Below the pieces are notes generated by a model that saw nothing but the letters and a program-made list of their open reading frames with translations, searched no databases and was not told the origin of the DNA. From contig DFAM01000013.1 of assembly GCA_002365595.1 (NCBI GenBank), positions 108,345-171,724 on the forward strand: DNA of 63,380 bases, in the 5' to 3' direction. This DNA comes from Acinetobacter sp. UBA3106 (GTDB lineage: Bacteria; Pseudomonadota; Gammaproteobacteria; Pseudomonadales; Moraxellaceae). The position numbers and the translations under genes are program-made. This document shows, piece after piece, positions 1 to 9,306 of this stretch; positions within the stretch are counted from its first letter, which is position 1, and each line of letters starts with the position of its first letter.

Positions 1-315
1 ACAGGTGGCGGCTTACCGGGTAACTTACCGCGCGTACTTCCTAATGGCGCTCAGGCAGTGATTAATGAATCATCTTGGCAATGGCCAGAATTGTTCAAAC
101 TGCTTCAACGTGAAGGTGGTGTAGAACAGTTCGAAATGTACCGCACATTTAACTGTGGCGTAGGTATGGTACTGGCTGTTGACGCAGCAGATGCTGACAA
201 AACTGTTGAATTGCTGAATAGCTTGGGCGAAAAAGCATGGACTATGGGTCACATTGTTGATAATGCTGAATCCGTTGAAGGTGCTGACGAAAAAATCCGT
301 GTGGTTTTTGCATAA
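1..315 (+). CDS. purM: Phosphoribosylformylglycinamidine cyclo-ligase (AIR synthetase), 3' part
   Basis: The reading frame is open from base 1, so the gene begins before the window and only the last 104 codons are present. PurM closes the imidazole ring of AIR in purine synthesis, using ATP in the cytoplasm. The visible part begins with TGGGLPGNLPR, a PurM hallmark, and includes FNCGVGM of the C-terminal lobe. purN starts 9 bases after the stop, the usual purMN order, so the two are probably co-transcribed. Confidence 0.95.
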   Translation, partial: TGGGLPGNLPRVLPNGAQAVINESSWQWPELFKLLQREGGVEQFEMYRTFNCGVGMVLAVDAADADKTVELLNSLGEKAWTMGHIVDNAESVEGADEKIRVVFA

Positions 316-324
316 GTACTTCGC

Positions 325-954
325 ATGATTAAAATTGCTGTCCTGGTTTCAGGAAGTGGAAGTAACCTGCAAGCTCTGATTGATGCCAATCTTTCAGGTC
401 AAATTGCCGGGGTTATTTCCAATAAACCTGAAGCTTATGCTTTAGAACGCGCTGGAAAAGCAGGAATTAAAACCGCCGTTATTGAACACAAGCAATATCC
501 GAATCGGGAAGCCTTTGATGATGTCATGCATCAGCAATTACTCGACTGGGATGTTGATTTAGTGGTGCTGGCAGGCTTTATGCGCATCTTGAGTGCCAAG
601 TTTGTCAAAGCTTGGGAAGGGAAAATGATCAACATTCACCCTTCTCTCTTACCAAATTACAAAGGTATGCATACCCATCAACGTGTACTGAACACCGGTG
701 ATGTTTTGCATGGCTGTACGGTTCACTATGTCACTGCTGAACTGGATGCAGGACAGGCACTTGCTCAAGGCGTGTTAAAAGTAAATCTGCATGACAATGT
801 CATCAGTCTTGCCAATCGTGTGCATGTGCTTGAACATCTGATTTATCCGCAAGTAGTAGAATGGATTTGTACGGGTACAATTCAGCATACTGAACAAGGT
901 GTATTGTATCGTGGTCAAGCCATGATTGAGCCGGTGCAGTTCTGCAAGATTTAA
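325..954 (+). CDS. purN: Phosphoribosylglycinamide formyltransferase
   Basis: A 209-aa cytoplasmic enzyme that transfers the formyl group from 10-formyl-THF to GAR, step 3 of purine synthesis. Visible: N-terminal phosphate-binding SGSGSNLQALID; the catalytic block NIHPSLLP, with its Asn and His, in mid-protein; and the later HYVTAELDAGQ carrying the catalytic Asp. The length matches the family (about 210 aa). It is probably read from the purM transcript, and a strong hairpin terminator follows the stop codon. Confidence 0.97.
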   Translation: MIKIAVLVSGSGSNLQALIDANLSGQIAGVISNKPEAYALERAGKAGIKTAVIEHKQYPNREAFDDVMHQQLLDWDVDLVVLAGFMRILSAKFVKAWEGKMINIHPSLLPNYKGMHTHQRVLNTGDVLHGCTVHYVTAELDAGQALAQGVLKVNLHDNVISLANRVHVLEHLIYPQVVEWICTGTIQHTEQGVLYRGQAMIEPVQFCKI

Positions 955-970
955 AAATGGTTACAATATA

Positions 971-1000
971 AAAAAACGCATCTGAGGATGCGTTTTTTTA
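971..1000. terminator. Terminator between purN and the alpha/beta hydrolase gene
   Basis: Stem CGCATC/GATGCG (977-982 with 987-992), flanked by an A-run on the left and a T-run on the right. It should end purN on the + strand and can also serve the convergent hydrolase gene. Confidence 0.85.
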
Positions 1001-1035
1001 TGGCTTGATTTTTTATTGATCAACTGGCGCAGAAA

Positions 1036-1839
1036 TTACGCTGCCTGCTGTTGAATCAATTGCTTAATCAATTCTACGGTCTCTAGCGGTTTTTCCAGCG
1101 GAAACATATGACTTCCCGGAACAACTGTATACGGAATACCAAACTTCTTTTTCGCTATTTGCGGAAAGCCACGTGCAATAAATGGCCCTTTCTCAGCTAT
1201 CAGCAGCTGGACAGGCACTTGAAGTTTTGGCTGTGGCAGCCACCACAATGATGGATTGGTTCTGAAAATATTCACCTCATCCATTTTGGAAATAGTCAAC
1301 TCCACACCGCCTCGCAGCTTGTCTTCTGTTAAAGCATGATCGATATAGGCCTGGAAACATTCTTCATCAAAATGTTGATAAAAGCCTTTAGAACGAAGCA
1401 ATTCAGCGGCCTGTTCCCGACTTTCCCAATGATCTCGACGACGTAAGGATAAAGATGCCGGCGACATCTTATCCACAGCCTTTAACTTTAAGGTTTTGGC
1501 TACATGCAAAGCAAAGCCGTCTTTGCCCATAATTAAGGGCGGATCAATCATAATGACCTGTTCAAACAGCTCAGGACGTTTTAAGGCCGCCTGAAAAGTC
1601 AGCACCGATCCCAAAGAATGGCCAAGGCCGATGACTTTGCGTCCCTGAGCTTGGCGCGTAATGCTGTCAATCACCTGATTAGTTAAGCTGTGCCAGTGAT
1701 TGTCTATAGGATAACGCTTGTCCGGACCAAGCAAGGGCACGTAAATAATGTCATATTCATCTTTCAGTCCATCAAACAGTTTTTGATAGACCTTCGATGG
1801 CACGCCATTGGCGTGCGCAAAGTGGATCAGTGGTTTCAT
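1036..1839 (-). CDS. Alpha/beta-fold hydrolase
   Basis: A 267-aa protein with the alpha/beta hydrolase plan: a possible oxyanion-hole HANG segment near residues 9-12, the nucleophile elbow GHSLGS with Ser75, and a late His in GSHMFPLE that would complete the triad. No signal peptide, so probably cytoplasmic. The start ATG overlaps the stop of the upstream sppA gene by 4 bases, so translation is coupled. The substrate cannot be told from sequence; esterase, lipase and C-C hydrolase activities all occur in this fold. Confidence 0.85.
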   Translation of the reverse strand: MKPLIHFAHANGVPSKVYQKLFDGLKDEYDIIYVPLLGPDKRYPIDNHWHSLTNQVIDSITRQAQGRKVIGLGHSLGSVLTFQAALKRPELFEQVIMIDPPLIMGKDGFALHVAKTLKLKAVDKMSPASLSLRRRDHWESREQAAELLRSKGFYQHFDEECFQAYIDHALTEDKLRGGVELTISKMDEVNIFRTNPSLWWLPQPKLQVPVQLLIAEKGPFIARGFPQIAKKKFGIPYTVVPGSHMFPLEKPLETVELIKQLIQQQAA

Positions 1840-2861
1840 TGCAATTTTGTCGTTTGTTCAGATTGTACTTGCTGTGAAATTGAGCTGGCAAAACCCTGCC
1901 CCATTGAACTTCCCACACGTCCCAGAACTGAATCGAAAGGACTATATTCGATGGTGTAATTCACCGCTTTTTCTACTTTCAGTTCACGTTTTAAGCTATT
2001 TAAACTACCGGTACGGTCTGCAATGCCCAATTTCACCGCCTGTTCACCTGTCCAGAACAAACCTGAGAAGATTGCAGGATCAGTCGATTTCAATTTTTTC
2101 CCACGGCCCTGTTTCACGGCATTGATAAAATGGTCGTGCACATTATCCAGCACCCCTTGTACGTGGGCCTTTTGTGTAGCATCTACCGGCTGAGTCATCG
2201 ATAAAAGAGCTTTATTTTCACCTGAAGTCATGGTGCGGTCTTCAACGCCCAGTTTCTGCATTAAACCTGTTACTCCGTAGTTCGGCATAATCACACCAAT
2301 AGAACCAACTAGACTTGAAGGATTGACAATGATCTCATCTGCAGCAGAGGCAATGTAATATGCACCTGAGGCACCTGTATCACCAATGATTGCATACAGT
2401 TTTTTGTCTGTATGGGCTTTCTTCAAATATTGAATTTCCTGCCAGATTTCATCCGATTGAACAGGTGAGCCACCTGGAGAATTAATATTTAAAACTACCG
2501 CTTTACTTTGTTTATTTTCAAAAGCCTTCTTCAGTGCTTTGACTGTATCGGTGCTATTCACGCTTTGCTTGTCTGCAGCAATGGTGCCAATAATGTCGAC
2601 CACGGCAATATGCGAACTGGTTGTCGCTGTTGGATCTGTCGTTGAAGTACTGCAGCTTTTAGCCAGTAGTACCAAAATAAACAGGATATAAGCAAAAGTT
2701 AAAAATTTAAAAAAGATGCCCCAACGGCGTGCACGGCGCTGTTCTTCTACAGAGGCTAAAACGGCTTTTTCTAAAATGTGCCATTCTTTTCCAGTTATAT
2801 TTTGCGGATTGGGTTGTATGTTTTGAATTTCATTTTCTGGTTTTGGTGGCCAATCGGACAT
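1836..2861 (-). CDS. sppA: Signal peptide peptidase SppA-type, S49 family
   Basis: A 341-aa inner-membrane serine protease expected to degrade cleaved signal peptides. One N-terminal transmembrane segment lies at about residues 48-69, followed by a periplasmic S49 domain. Visible motifs: NINSPGGSP near 126-133, the nucleophile in DTGASGAYY (Ser165), and a Lys in SGENKALLS (Lys217), which fits the Ser/Lys dyad. It is the short single-domain form, about half the length of E. coli SppA. It is the first gene of a two-gene unit with the hydrolase and is divergent from the acyltransferase gene. Confidence 0.9.
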   Translation of the reverse strand: MSDWPPKPENEIQNIQPNPQNITGKEWHILEKAVLASVEEQRRARRWGIFFKFLTFAYILFILVLLAKSCSTSTTDPTATTSSHIAVVDIIGTIAADKQSVNSTDTVKALKKAFENKQSKAVVLNINSPGGSPVQSDEIWQEIQYLKKAHTDKKLYAIIGDTGASGAYYIASAADEIIVNPSSLVGSIGVIMPNYGVTGLMQKLGVEDRTMTSGENKALLSMTQPVDATQKAHVQGVLDNVHDHFINAVKQGRGKKLKSTDPAIFSGLFWTGEQAVKLGIADRTGSLNSLKRELKVEKAVNYTIEYSPFDSVLGRVGSSMGQGFASSISQQVQSEQTTKLQ

Positions 2862-2992
2862 GAAAAACGATCCAATGTTGAATTAAATTGGACTCATTAT
2901 ATACACTGATCGGGTTAAATCTGTCTAAATTATCGGTTTTCCCTTATAATAAATTTATCTTTTCCATTCATAATGTAATTGACAATACAACA

Positions 2993-3976
2993 ATGACCGA
3001 TCGAAGCTCCCAGAATACAACATATCGTCTTTTACATTTTATTAGCCGACAACCTATTCAAATTTCTCGATTTATAGCTCGTGGTTTAGCGGGTCTGGTC
3101 AATGCCCTTAAAATTTCAAAAACTTCAGAAACCATTCGACTGAATTTAAATATTGCCCTGCCCGAACTGAGCGATGCAGAACGGGAAAAAATTACCGCTC
3201 AAGCCATCCGCAATGAACTGATCTCTTATTTTGAGTTCTTCAGTATCTGGGGTTCCAGCAATGAAGCCAATCTTGCGCGCATTCACAAAGTTCATGGCAA
3301 GCAGCTGCTTCTGGATGCACTGGCAGAAAACAAAGGTGTGGTGTTAATTGTTCCGCATTTTGGTACCTGGGAAATCATGAATGCTTATATTGCTCAATTT
3401 ACTAAAATGACCATCATGTATAAGCCGGTAAAAAATGAAGCGGCCGATCTGTTTGTGCGTAACGCGCGCAGTCGTGAACAGGCAACTTTAGTACCTACCG
3501 ATGAATCCGGAGTTCGCCAGATTTTTAAAGCCTTAAAGCAAGGCGGAACGACGGTTATTTTGCCGGACCACACACCCAATGTTGGCGGTGAAATGATTCC
3601 TTATTTTGGACTCCCTTTGGCGACCAGTAATTTGAGTGCCAAACTGATTCAAAAAACCAAGGCCAAAACATTGTTTTTATATGCACTGCGCAATGATGAT
3701 CAGGGCTTTGATTTGCATTTTGAAGCGATTGATGATCGCATTTATACAGTCGATACCAATCAAGGCACCGGCATTATTTTCCAAGCGATTGAAAACCTGA
3801 TCCGTCGTTATCCTGAGCATTACCACTGGAGCTATAAACGCTTCAAAGCCAGTCCCGAATTAGATGCACTGTACTATCTTAAGAAACCAGAAGCTTTAGA
3901 ACTGGTTGCTAAAGTCCGTGCCGAGACAGCAGCTCAAAATACAGCAATTCCATTAGCAAATGAGCAGGTCTTATAA
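2993..3976 (+). CDS. Lysophospholipid/lipid A acyltransferase (LpxL/HtrB superfamily)
   Basis: A 327-aa inner-membrane acyltransferase of the family that adds secondary acyl chains to lipid A. The catalytic HX4E motif is seen in PHFGTWE (His122), followed by IMYKPVKN and by PDHTPNVGGEMIPYFG, which match the acceptor-binding blocks of LpxL/LpxM. The frame is open upstream to 2888, but the ATG at 2993 gives a normal N-terminus (MTDRSSQ). LpxL, LpxM or an ornithine-lipid type acyltransferase cannot be separated without alignment. Confidence 0.85.
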   Translation: MTDRSSQNTTYRLLHFISRQPIQISRFIARGLAGLVNALKISKTSETIRLNLNIALPELSDAEREKITAQAIRNELISYFEFFSIWGSSNEANLARIHKVHGKQLLLDALAENKGVVLIVPHFGTWEIMNAYIAQFTKMTIMYKPVKNEAADLFVRNARSREQATLVPTDESGVRQIFKALKQGGTTVILPDHTPNVGGEMIPYFGLPLATSNLSAKLIQKTKAKTLFLYALRNDDQGFDLHFEAIDDRIYTVDTNQGTGIIFQAIENLIRRYPEHYHWSYKRFKASPELDALYYLKKPEALELVAKVRAETAAQNTAIPLANEQVL

Positions 3977-3983
3977 TTAAGCT

Positions 3984-6434
3984 TTATGATTTAAGCTTGG
4001 CTGTTGCACGTTTTAACCATTGTCTTTGTTCACGCGCGTAATGTAATTGCATCTGTCCATTAGTCTGTCTGATAAACTGAATACTGCCCTGCTGTACTGT
4101 GCTCAATACCGGAATATTCAACTGCTTGAGACGTTGCAGTGTTATTTCGCTGGGATGACCATAGCGGTTATGAAACCCTGCCGATGCAATCACCACTTTC
4201 GGTTTTAATTGCTTTAAAAAAGCGTAGGCTGAGCTGTGCCGACTGCCATGATGCCCCAAAACCAGCACATCAACTTTTAAATCCGGATAATCCTGCAGAA
4301 TTTGATATTCCGTTTGCCAACCTGCATCTCCCATCAGTAAAAAATTTTGATAAGGTTGGGCATGTTTCACCTGCACATACATCACACAGGACATTTCATT
4401 TTTCTCAGCGTTGGCATAGACCAGATTTTCGGTTTTGGGTGACAATACGGTCATGTTTACCCGATCACCCCACTGCCAGTTTTGTCCTTGATGACAATAA
4501 TCAAACCGGCTGGAAGCAGCCACTTCAAGCTGTTCATTTGAATAGACTTGCCTGATGGGTAATTGCTGTTTGATCGACTCATAACCGCCTTTATGATCCT
4601 GATCCAGATGAGTCAATATGAGTTGATTCAACTCGCTCACACCCTGCACCGATAAAAAGGGCAAAATGATTTGCTTGCCAATACTAAATTTACTTTCATC
4701 ATAATTTCCGCCCATGTCTATCATCAGGGTTTGCTCATGATCACGGATAAAAATCGCCTGTCCTTGTCCCACATCCAAGACATTCAGTTCAAATTCGTTT
4801 TTACTGCTGTCTAGAGCAATCAAAGGCATAAAACACAATACAGCCCAGGTTTTAGGCAACACATTGCGCGGTAAAAACAGGATGATCAAGCCTAGACACA
4901 CACTGAACCATACGACAGAATTCATGGCAATCGGTTGTAATGTCGGGGCAATCAGCCGATCTAAAAGTTGCATTAACAACAGCAAAGCAGCTAGACACTG
5001 ATCATTGATTTGAAAAACCAGACTGCCCAAAGGTTCAGCAATGAAATAGCACAGCGCTGCAAGCAGATCCAATGGAACAATCACCAGACCAATCCAGGGA
5101 ATGGCAAATAAATTGCTCAGTGGCGTAATCCATGCCATCTGTTTAAAGAACAGGATCATCAGTGGAAATAAGGCTAGAAATATTTTCCATTGCGATTCGA
5201 TTAAGAGCTTCAACTGCATTTTGAGGTATTGAATTCTAGTCTTCAGCTCATCTGTGCCACTTTGCTGCTGCACGGTCTGATAAATTCGCAGTAACACAAA
5301 GCATGCACCATAAGACAGCCAGAACGCGGCCGATAAAATACTGAAAGGGTCAAAAATTAACAGGATTGATGCACTAAAAAGTAAAATATTAAGCGGCCGG
5401 ACCTTGTGTTTGAACAAGATAAAAACACTGATCAATAAGCAGCTCAACAGCGTTCTTAACGCCGGAATTTCAAAGCCGACAAATGCACAGTACAACGCTA
5501 CGCTAATACAAAAAGGCCAGATCAGCAGATATTGCTTAGGCCATTTTAAATAGAGCTGGGGTCGATAACGACGAATCAGCTGATGTAAACTCCAGCACAG
5601 CAATACGGCAAAAATCAGCACATGCGGCCCAGAGATGGCCAATAAATGACTCATGCCAAAGCGCTGAAACAGTTGCTCGGTTGCTGTATCCAGTAAGCTT
5701 TTGTCCCCAGTCAATAAAGCCAGCATCAAACCTTTATGCTGCACCGGCTGCTGCCTGATAAAATAGCGTAACGCCAAACGCTGCTGTTCGACCCACAGCT
5801 GAATCTGACTGGAAACAGAAGCTTGTTGTCTTAGGTATTTTCCATAACCCAAAGCCGCCACCTGTTGTTCTGACAACCTTTCTATTGCATTAACCTTAAA
5901 TCCGGACATGACATTTTGCTGGATATACCATTTCTCCTGATCAAAAACACCCTCAGTGGCATAACTATGGGCGGGCAGAATTTGTCCCTGCAAACGGTAA
6001 TATTGACCCAATTCAAGTACGGAAGATGAACTTGGATTTGCTTCATTTCTTAAAAATGCCTGCCACTGCACCACTTCTCTATGACGGTTCAGCACCTGTA
6101 TTTTTTGCTGGATGGTCTGATCGCCTTCTTCATTCAGGTTTTTAATATAGGCAATTACTTCCACCTGTTCAGTCTGCTGTTCTCGAAGCAGTAAGCGTTC
6201 ACTCAGTTGAGGATCAGCATAACTATAGCCGAGTGTGATCCCGAGACTTAATCCCACACAAAGCTGTAAAAAATTAAATCCCAAGGAATGAACCTGTTTA
6301 AAAACAGTCCACTTTAAAATAAGAGTCAGGGTAAAAAGAGCGATACAGGGAATGAATAAAGACTGCAAGATCGGGAAGGTTTTTCCCATGGTTGCAATAC
6401 CCAGTACCCAGCCAATACATATGATTTGAATCAT
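3984..6434 (-). CDS. comEC: DNA internalization competence protein ComEC/Rec2
   Basis: An 816-aa polytopic inner-membrane protein that carries single-stranded DNA into the cytoplasm during natural transformation. Order: N-terminal membrane segments, a DUF4131-like soluble region (about residues 60-230), the multi-helix Competence domain, then a metallo-beta-lactamase-like domain with LDVGQGQAIFI, DMGG and HLDQDH metal-binding motifs. The frame can be extended to a TTG at 6491; the ATG at 6434 (MIQIICIGW) gives the more normal start. The ORF is intact, so DNA uptake is plausible if the pilus genes are present elsewhere. Confidence 0.93.
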   Translation of the reverse strand: MIQIICIGWVLGIATMGKTFPILQSLFIPCIALFTLTLILKWTVFKQVHSLGFNFLQLCVGLSLGITLGYSYADPQLSERLLLREQQTEQVEVIAYIKNLNEEGDQTIQQKIQVLNRHREVVQWQAFLRNEANPSSSSVLELGQYYRLQGQILPAHSYATEGVFDQEKWYIQQNVMSGFKVNAIERLSEQQVAALGYGKYLRQQASVSSQIQLWVEQQRLALRYFIRQQPVQHKGLMLALLTGDKSLLDTATEQLFQRFGMSHLLAISGPHVLIFAVLLCWSLHQLIRRYRPQLYLKWPKQYLLIWPFCISVALYCAFVGFEIPALRTLLSCLLISVFILFKHKVRPLNILLFSASILLIFDPFSILSAAFWLSYGACFVLLRIYQTVQQQSGTDELKTRIQYLKMQLKLLIESQWKIFLALFPLMILFFKQMAWITPLSNLFAIPWIGLVIVPLDLLAALCYFIAEPLGSLVFQINDQCLAALLLLMQLLDRLIAPTLQPIAMNSVVWFSVCLGLIILFLPRNVLPKTWAVLCFMPLIALDSSKNEFELNVLDVGQGQAIFIRDHEQTLMIDMGGNYDESKFSIGKQIILPFLSVQGVSELNQLILTHLDQDHKGGYESIKQQLPIRQVYSNEQLEVAASSRFDYCHQGQNWQWGDRVNMTVLSPKTENLVYANAEKNEMSCVMYVQVKHAQPYQNFLLMGDAGWQTEYQILQDYPDLKVDVLVLGHHGSRHSSAYAFLKQLKPKVVIASAGFHNRYGHPSEITLQRLKQLNIPVLSTVQQGSIQFIRQTNGQMQLHYAREQRQWLKRATAKLKS

Positions 6435-6532
6435 TGTGATTATAATTTTTTTATTTTTGGCAATATTAAAGCCCACCGCAGTGAGCTTCAATTATTTTTT
6501 AAATTTGTCGATCAGTGTCTAGGGTTGGTTGA

Positions 6533-6680
6533 CACTTCGTCTATGTTTGCGACGACGAGTATTTTTTAGATGATACAAGGCGTGAAATACGAAATTTAGT
6601 CATTCTAAATGAGTAGTTCACAACGATGTAGCATCAAAAAATATTCACGTCCCGAAGGGTTGAAAGCGAAGATTAGCTTA
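6533..6680. repeat. Intergenic imperfect palindrome, REP/MITE-like
   Basis: A roughly 100-150 bp region symmetric about base 6602. The centre is ATTTAG-tcatt-CTAAAT (6594-6610). Outside it, GACGAGTATTTTTTAGATG (from 6554) mirrors CATCAAAAAATATTCACGTC (to 6651), and CTTCG and CGAAG lie further out. It lies between comEC and lolD, genes pointing the same way, with no ORF inside. It could form a long hairpin in RNA or be a small non-autonomous mobile element. No terminal target duplication was recognised. Confidence 0.6.
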
Positions 6681-6797
6681 AACCTTGTCATCAAATTTAA
6701 ATATATGCCCTTCTTTGCATTTCATTTTTACGCTGTTATATCTCATTGTTTAATTGGAGCTTACAACGCAAACCCTTTATGAAATGTTAACAAACCC

Positions 6798-7481
6798 TTA
6801 ATCATCAATCCAGACACCGTCTTGCATATGCAAGATCGAATCGGCAGTTTGTGCCAGCTGTTCATCGTGGGTCACAATCAGCATCGCCATATTGAACTCA
6901 TTACGTAATTCGCTCAGCAGTTCAAAAATTTTCACCGCCGTTTTACGGTCCAGGTTACCGGTCGGTTCATCCGCCAGCATCAGTTCCGGTTTAGCCACCA
7001 GAGCACGTGCCAAGGCAACACGCTGACGTTCACCGCCAGACAGCTCACCCGGTTTATGGGTCATACGATGCGATAATCCAACCCGATTGAGCAGGTATTC
7101 AGCCTGTTCTTTAGATTGCTTATAGGTCGTTCCTGCACGCAGCATCAATGGCATAGCCACATTTTCCAACGCCGTAAACTCCGGCAATAGATGATGAAAC
7201 TGATAAACAAAGCCCAAATGCTGATTTCGCAAATAACCACGTTCAGCTTCACCTAAACTATCAAAGCGCTTGTCGTTTAAGAAGACCTGCCCTTCAGTAG
7301 GACAATCCAGACCACCCAGCACATGCAGTAAGGTACTTTTACCGGAACCACTGGAACCGACAATAGAAACAAACTCGCCTTTTTTGACCTGCAAGGACAA
7401 ATTTTTAATCACTTCTACCGTAGTCTTGCCGTCAGTAAAACTTTTCGAGATATTTTTCGCTTCGAGGACAATATTACTCAT
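6798..7481 (-). CDS. lolD: Lipoprotein-releasing ABC transporter, ATP-binding subunit
   Basis: A 227-aa cytoplasmic ATPase that powers release of outer-membrane lipoproteins from the inner membrane to LolA. Walker A GSSGSGKSTLLH, signature LSGGERQR, Walker B LMLADEPTGNLD and the switch His in VTHD are all present. The start at 7481 (MSNIVLEAKN) is chosen over a longer frame to 7541 because it gives the family length and an 8-base overlap with the permease gene upstream, which suggests coupled translation. Confidence 0.95.
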   Translation of the reverse strand: MSNIVLEAKNISKSFTDGKTTVEVIKNLSLQVKKGEFVSIVGSSGSGKSTLLHVLGGLDCPTEGQVFLNDKRFDSLGEAERGYLRNQHLGFVYQFHHLLPEFTALENVAMPLMLRAGTTYKQSKEQAEYLLNRVGLSHRMTHKPGELSGGERQRVALARALVAKPELMLADEPTGNLDRKTAVKIFELLSELRNEFNMAMLIVTHDEQLAQTADSILHMQDGVWIDD

Positions 7482-8709
7482 AACGTAAGGCCTCAGCTGG
7501 TTGAGTTTTGGCAGCACGGAATGCCGGATAAATTGTGGCAAGGAAACTTAGAACCAAGGACAGGCTCACAATCACCACGACATCTTGCCAGCGTAAATAA
7601 GACGGCAAGTAATTAATGAAATAAGCATCAAACAGGTTCAAACCGAATGCGGTATTCAACCAACCGATCAAACCACTGATACTCGAAGCGAAGATAATCC
7701 CCAAAATAGCACCGGAAACAGTCCCGATCACTCCAATGATGGTGCCCTGTACCATAAAAATTCGGGTAATGGTTGAAGGTGAAGCACCTAAGGTACGCAG
7801 AATTGCAATATCGGACTTTTTGTCAGTCACCACCATCACCAGTGAGGACACAATATTAAATACAGCCACCAGTACAATCAGGAACAGTAGCAAGCTGACC
7901 ATGGCTTTTTCCATCTGAATGGCGCTGAACAAATTCCCGTGGGTAAAGGTCCAGTTCGATGCATAAAAATTGCTTGGCAGATCTTTAACAATATCATCAG
8001 CCACTTCAGGCGCCAGGAAAATATCATCCAGTTTTAAACGGACACCTTGGGCACCATCCGGCAAGCGCAATAAAGTTGAAGCATCGTTCAGGGCGATATA
8101 ACCCATCATCGAATCTACTTCAGCTCCGATACTGAAAATACCGACAATCTTAAAACGCTTGAAACGTGGCACCACTCCTGCAGGAGACGGCGTTGCCTCA
8201 GGAAGCACTAAAGTAATATTGTCGTTTAATCCCAAACCCAGTGAATCGGTCATTTGTTTACCTAAAACAATGCCAAATTCACCTTTTTTCAGACTATCAA
8301 TACTTCCCGCAATCATGTGATTCTGGATAATGGACACTTTCTTTTCGTATTCAGGTTCAATGCCCGTGACCATAATTCCAGCCACTTGGCCCTGTGCAGT
8401 TAGCATGCCCTGTAACTGGGTAAATGGTGCTACACCTTTGACATGTTCATGCTGTTCAACTTTTTTTGCAAGTTCCGGCCAATCTGTTAAAATTTGTGTT
8501 GAAGAAACAGTAGCTTGAGGTATCATTCCCAAGACACGGTTTTTCAGCTCTCGGTCAAAGCCATTCATTACCGATAACACAGTAATTAATACAGCCACCC
8601 CTAGGGTGAGACCGATCATAGACACCAAAGCAATAAAAGAAATAAAGTGGTTACTACGCCGTGCGCGAGTATATCTCAACCCTATGTACAGCGAGATTGG
8701 TTTAAACAT
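7474..8709 (-). CDS. lolC: Lipoprotein-releasing ABC transporter permease (LolC/LolE family)
   Basis: A 411-aa inner-membrane permease. One transmembrane segment lies at about residues 25-50 (FISFIALVSMIGLTLGVAVL), then a large periplasmic MacB-like domain, then three C-terminal helices of the FtsX type ending in YPAFRAAKTQPAEALRYE. Only one permease gene precedes lolD, so the complex may be a LolF-like homodimer as described in Acinetobacter-type bacteria, or its partner lies elsewhere. It is the first gene of the lolCD unit and is divergent from the PilZ gene. Confidence 0.92.
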   Translation of the reverse strand: MFKPISLYIGLRYTRARRSNHFISFIALVSMIGLTLGVAVLITVLSVMNGFDRELKNRVLGMIPQATVSSTQILTDWPELAKKVEQHEHVKGVAPFTQLQGMLTAQGQVAGIMVTGIEPEYEKKVSIIQNHMIAGSIDSLKKGEFGIVLGKQMTDSLGLGLNDNITLVLPEATPSPAGVVPRFKRFKIVGIFSIGAEVDSMMGYIALNDASTLLRLPDGAQGVRLKLDDIFLAPEVADDIVKDLPSNFYASNWTFTHGNLFSAIQMEKAMVSLLLFLIVLVAVFNIVSSLVMVVTDKKSDIAILRTLGASPSTITRIFMVQGTIIGVIGTVSGAILGIIFASSISGLIGWLNTAFGLNLFDAYFINYLPSYLRWQDVVVIVSLSLVLSFLATIYPAFRAAKTQPAEALRYE

Positions 8710-8732
8710 ACCATTTAGTCCGAGGAATAATT

Positions 8733-9302
8733 ATGGAAAATTTACAGCATCAAAGCGGCAATATGGAACGCCGCGTTATGTCGCGAATCGATGCTGCCTT
8801 GCGAATTAATTATCAGATTATTTCTGATGATGTCGCACTTAATGACCCTTATGATCCTAACTTTGTGCTGCCCCGCTATTTTCTACTACTCGCAGAATTA
8901 GATCAATTTGATCACGCAGTAAACTACGAATTAGAACAATTAACTGAAAAAGATCAACAAATTGCTAGAATATTATCCTTATTCAACCAGAAATTAAACC
9001 TTATTACCGGTTCTTTGTACGATGCAATTGTACAATCCATGTTACCAATCCCGGAACATGTCAATTTTTCCGAAACAGGTTTCAGTTTCTTTAATGATCG
9101 CCCGATTCAGGAAGGTACTTATATTCATGTGACTTTAAGCCACCCTGAAAATTTCTTCCATATTGCCGCAACTGCTCAGGTCGTCTATAGCCGTGCAGAA
9201 GATAACGGTAAGTTCCGCACCGGTGCCTATTTTATTACCTTACACCCACAAGACCGGGTAAAACTGGCCGAATGTGTAATCGTGAGCAAAAATAAAGACT
9301 AG
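8733..9302 (+). CDS. PilZ-domain protein, putative c-di-GMP effector
   Basis: A 189-aa soluble protein. Residues 12-20 (MERRVMSRI) carry closely spaced arginines like the RxxxR half of a PilZ site. The middle is helical and acidic, and the C-terminal half (about residues 110-180) has a beta-rich segment with FSETGFSFF, resembling the PilZ D/NxSxxG element, though the second motif is not canonical. A GAGG ribosome-binding site lies 7 bases before the ATG. c-di-GMP binding is inferred. The start is 24 bases from that of divergent lolC, so the promoters overlap. Confidence 0.7.
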   Translation: MENLQHQSGNMERRVMSRIDAALRINYQIISDDVALNDPYDPNFVLPRYFLLLAELDQFDHAVNYELEQLTEKDQQIARILSLFNQKLNLITGSLYDAIVQSMLPIPEHVNFSETGFSFFNDRPIQEGTYIHVTLSHPENFFHIAATAQVVYSRAEDNGKFRTGAYFITLHPQDRVKLAECVIVSKNKD

Positions 9303-9306
9303 TTAT

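Noticed and set aside
4139..4555. 138-aa frame on the + strand
   Set aside because: Lies inside comEC on the other strand and has no domain, signal or ribosome-binding site.
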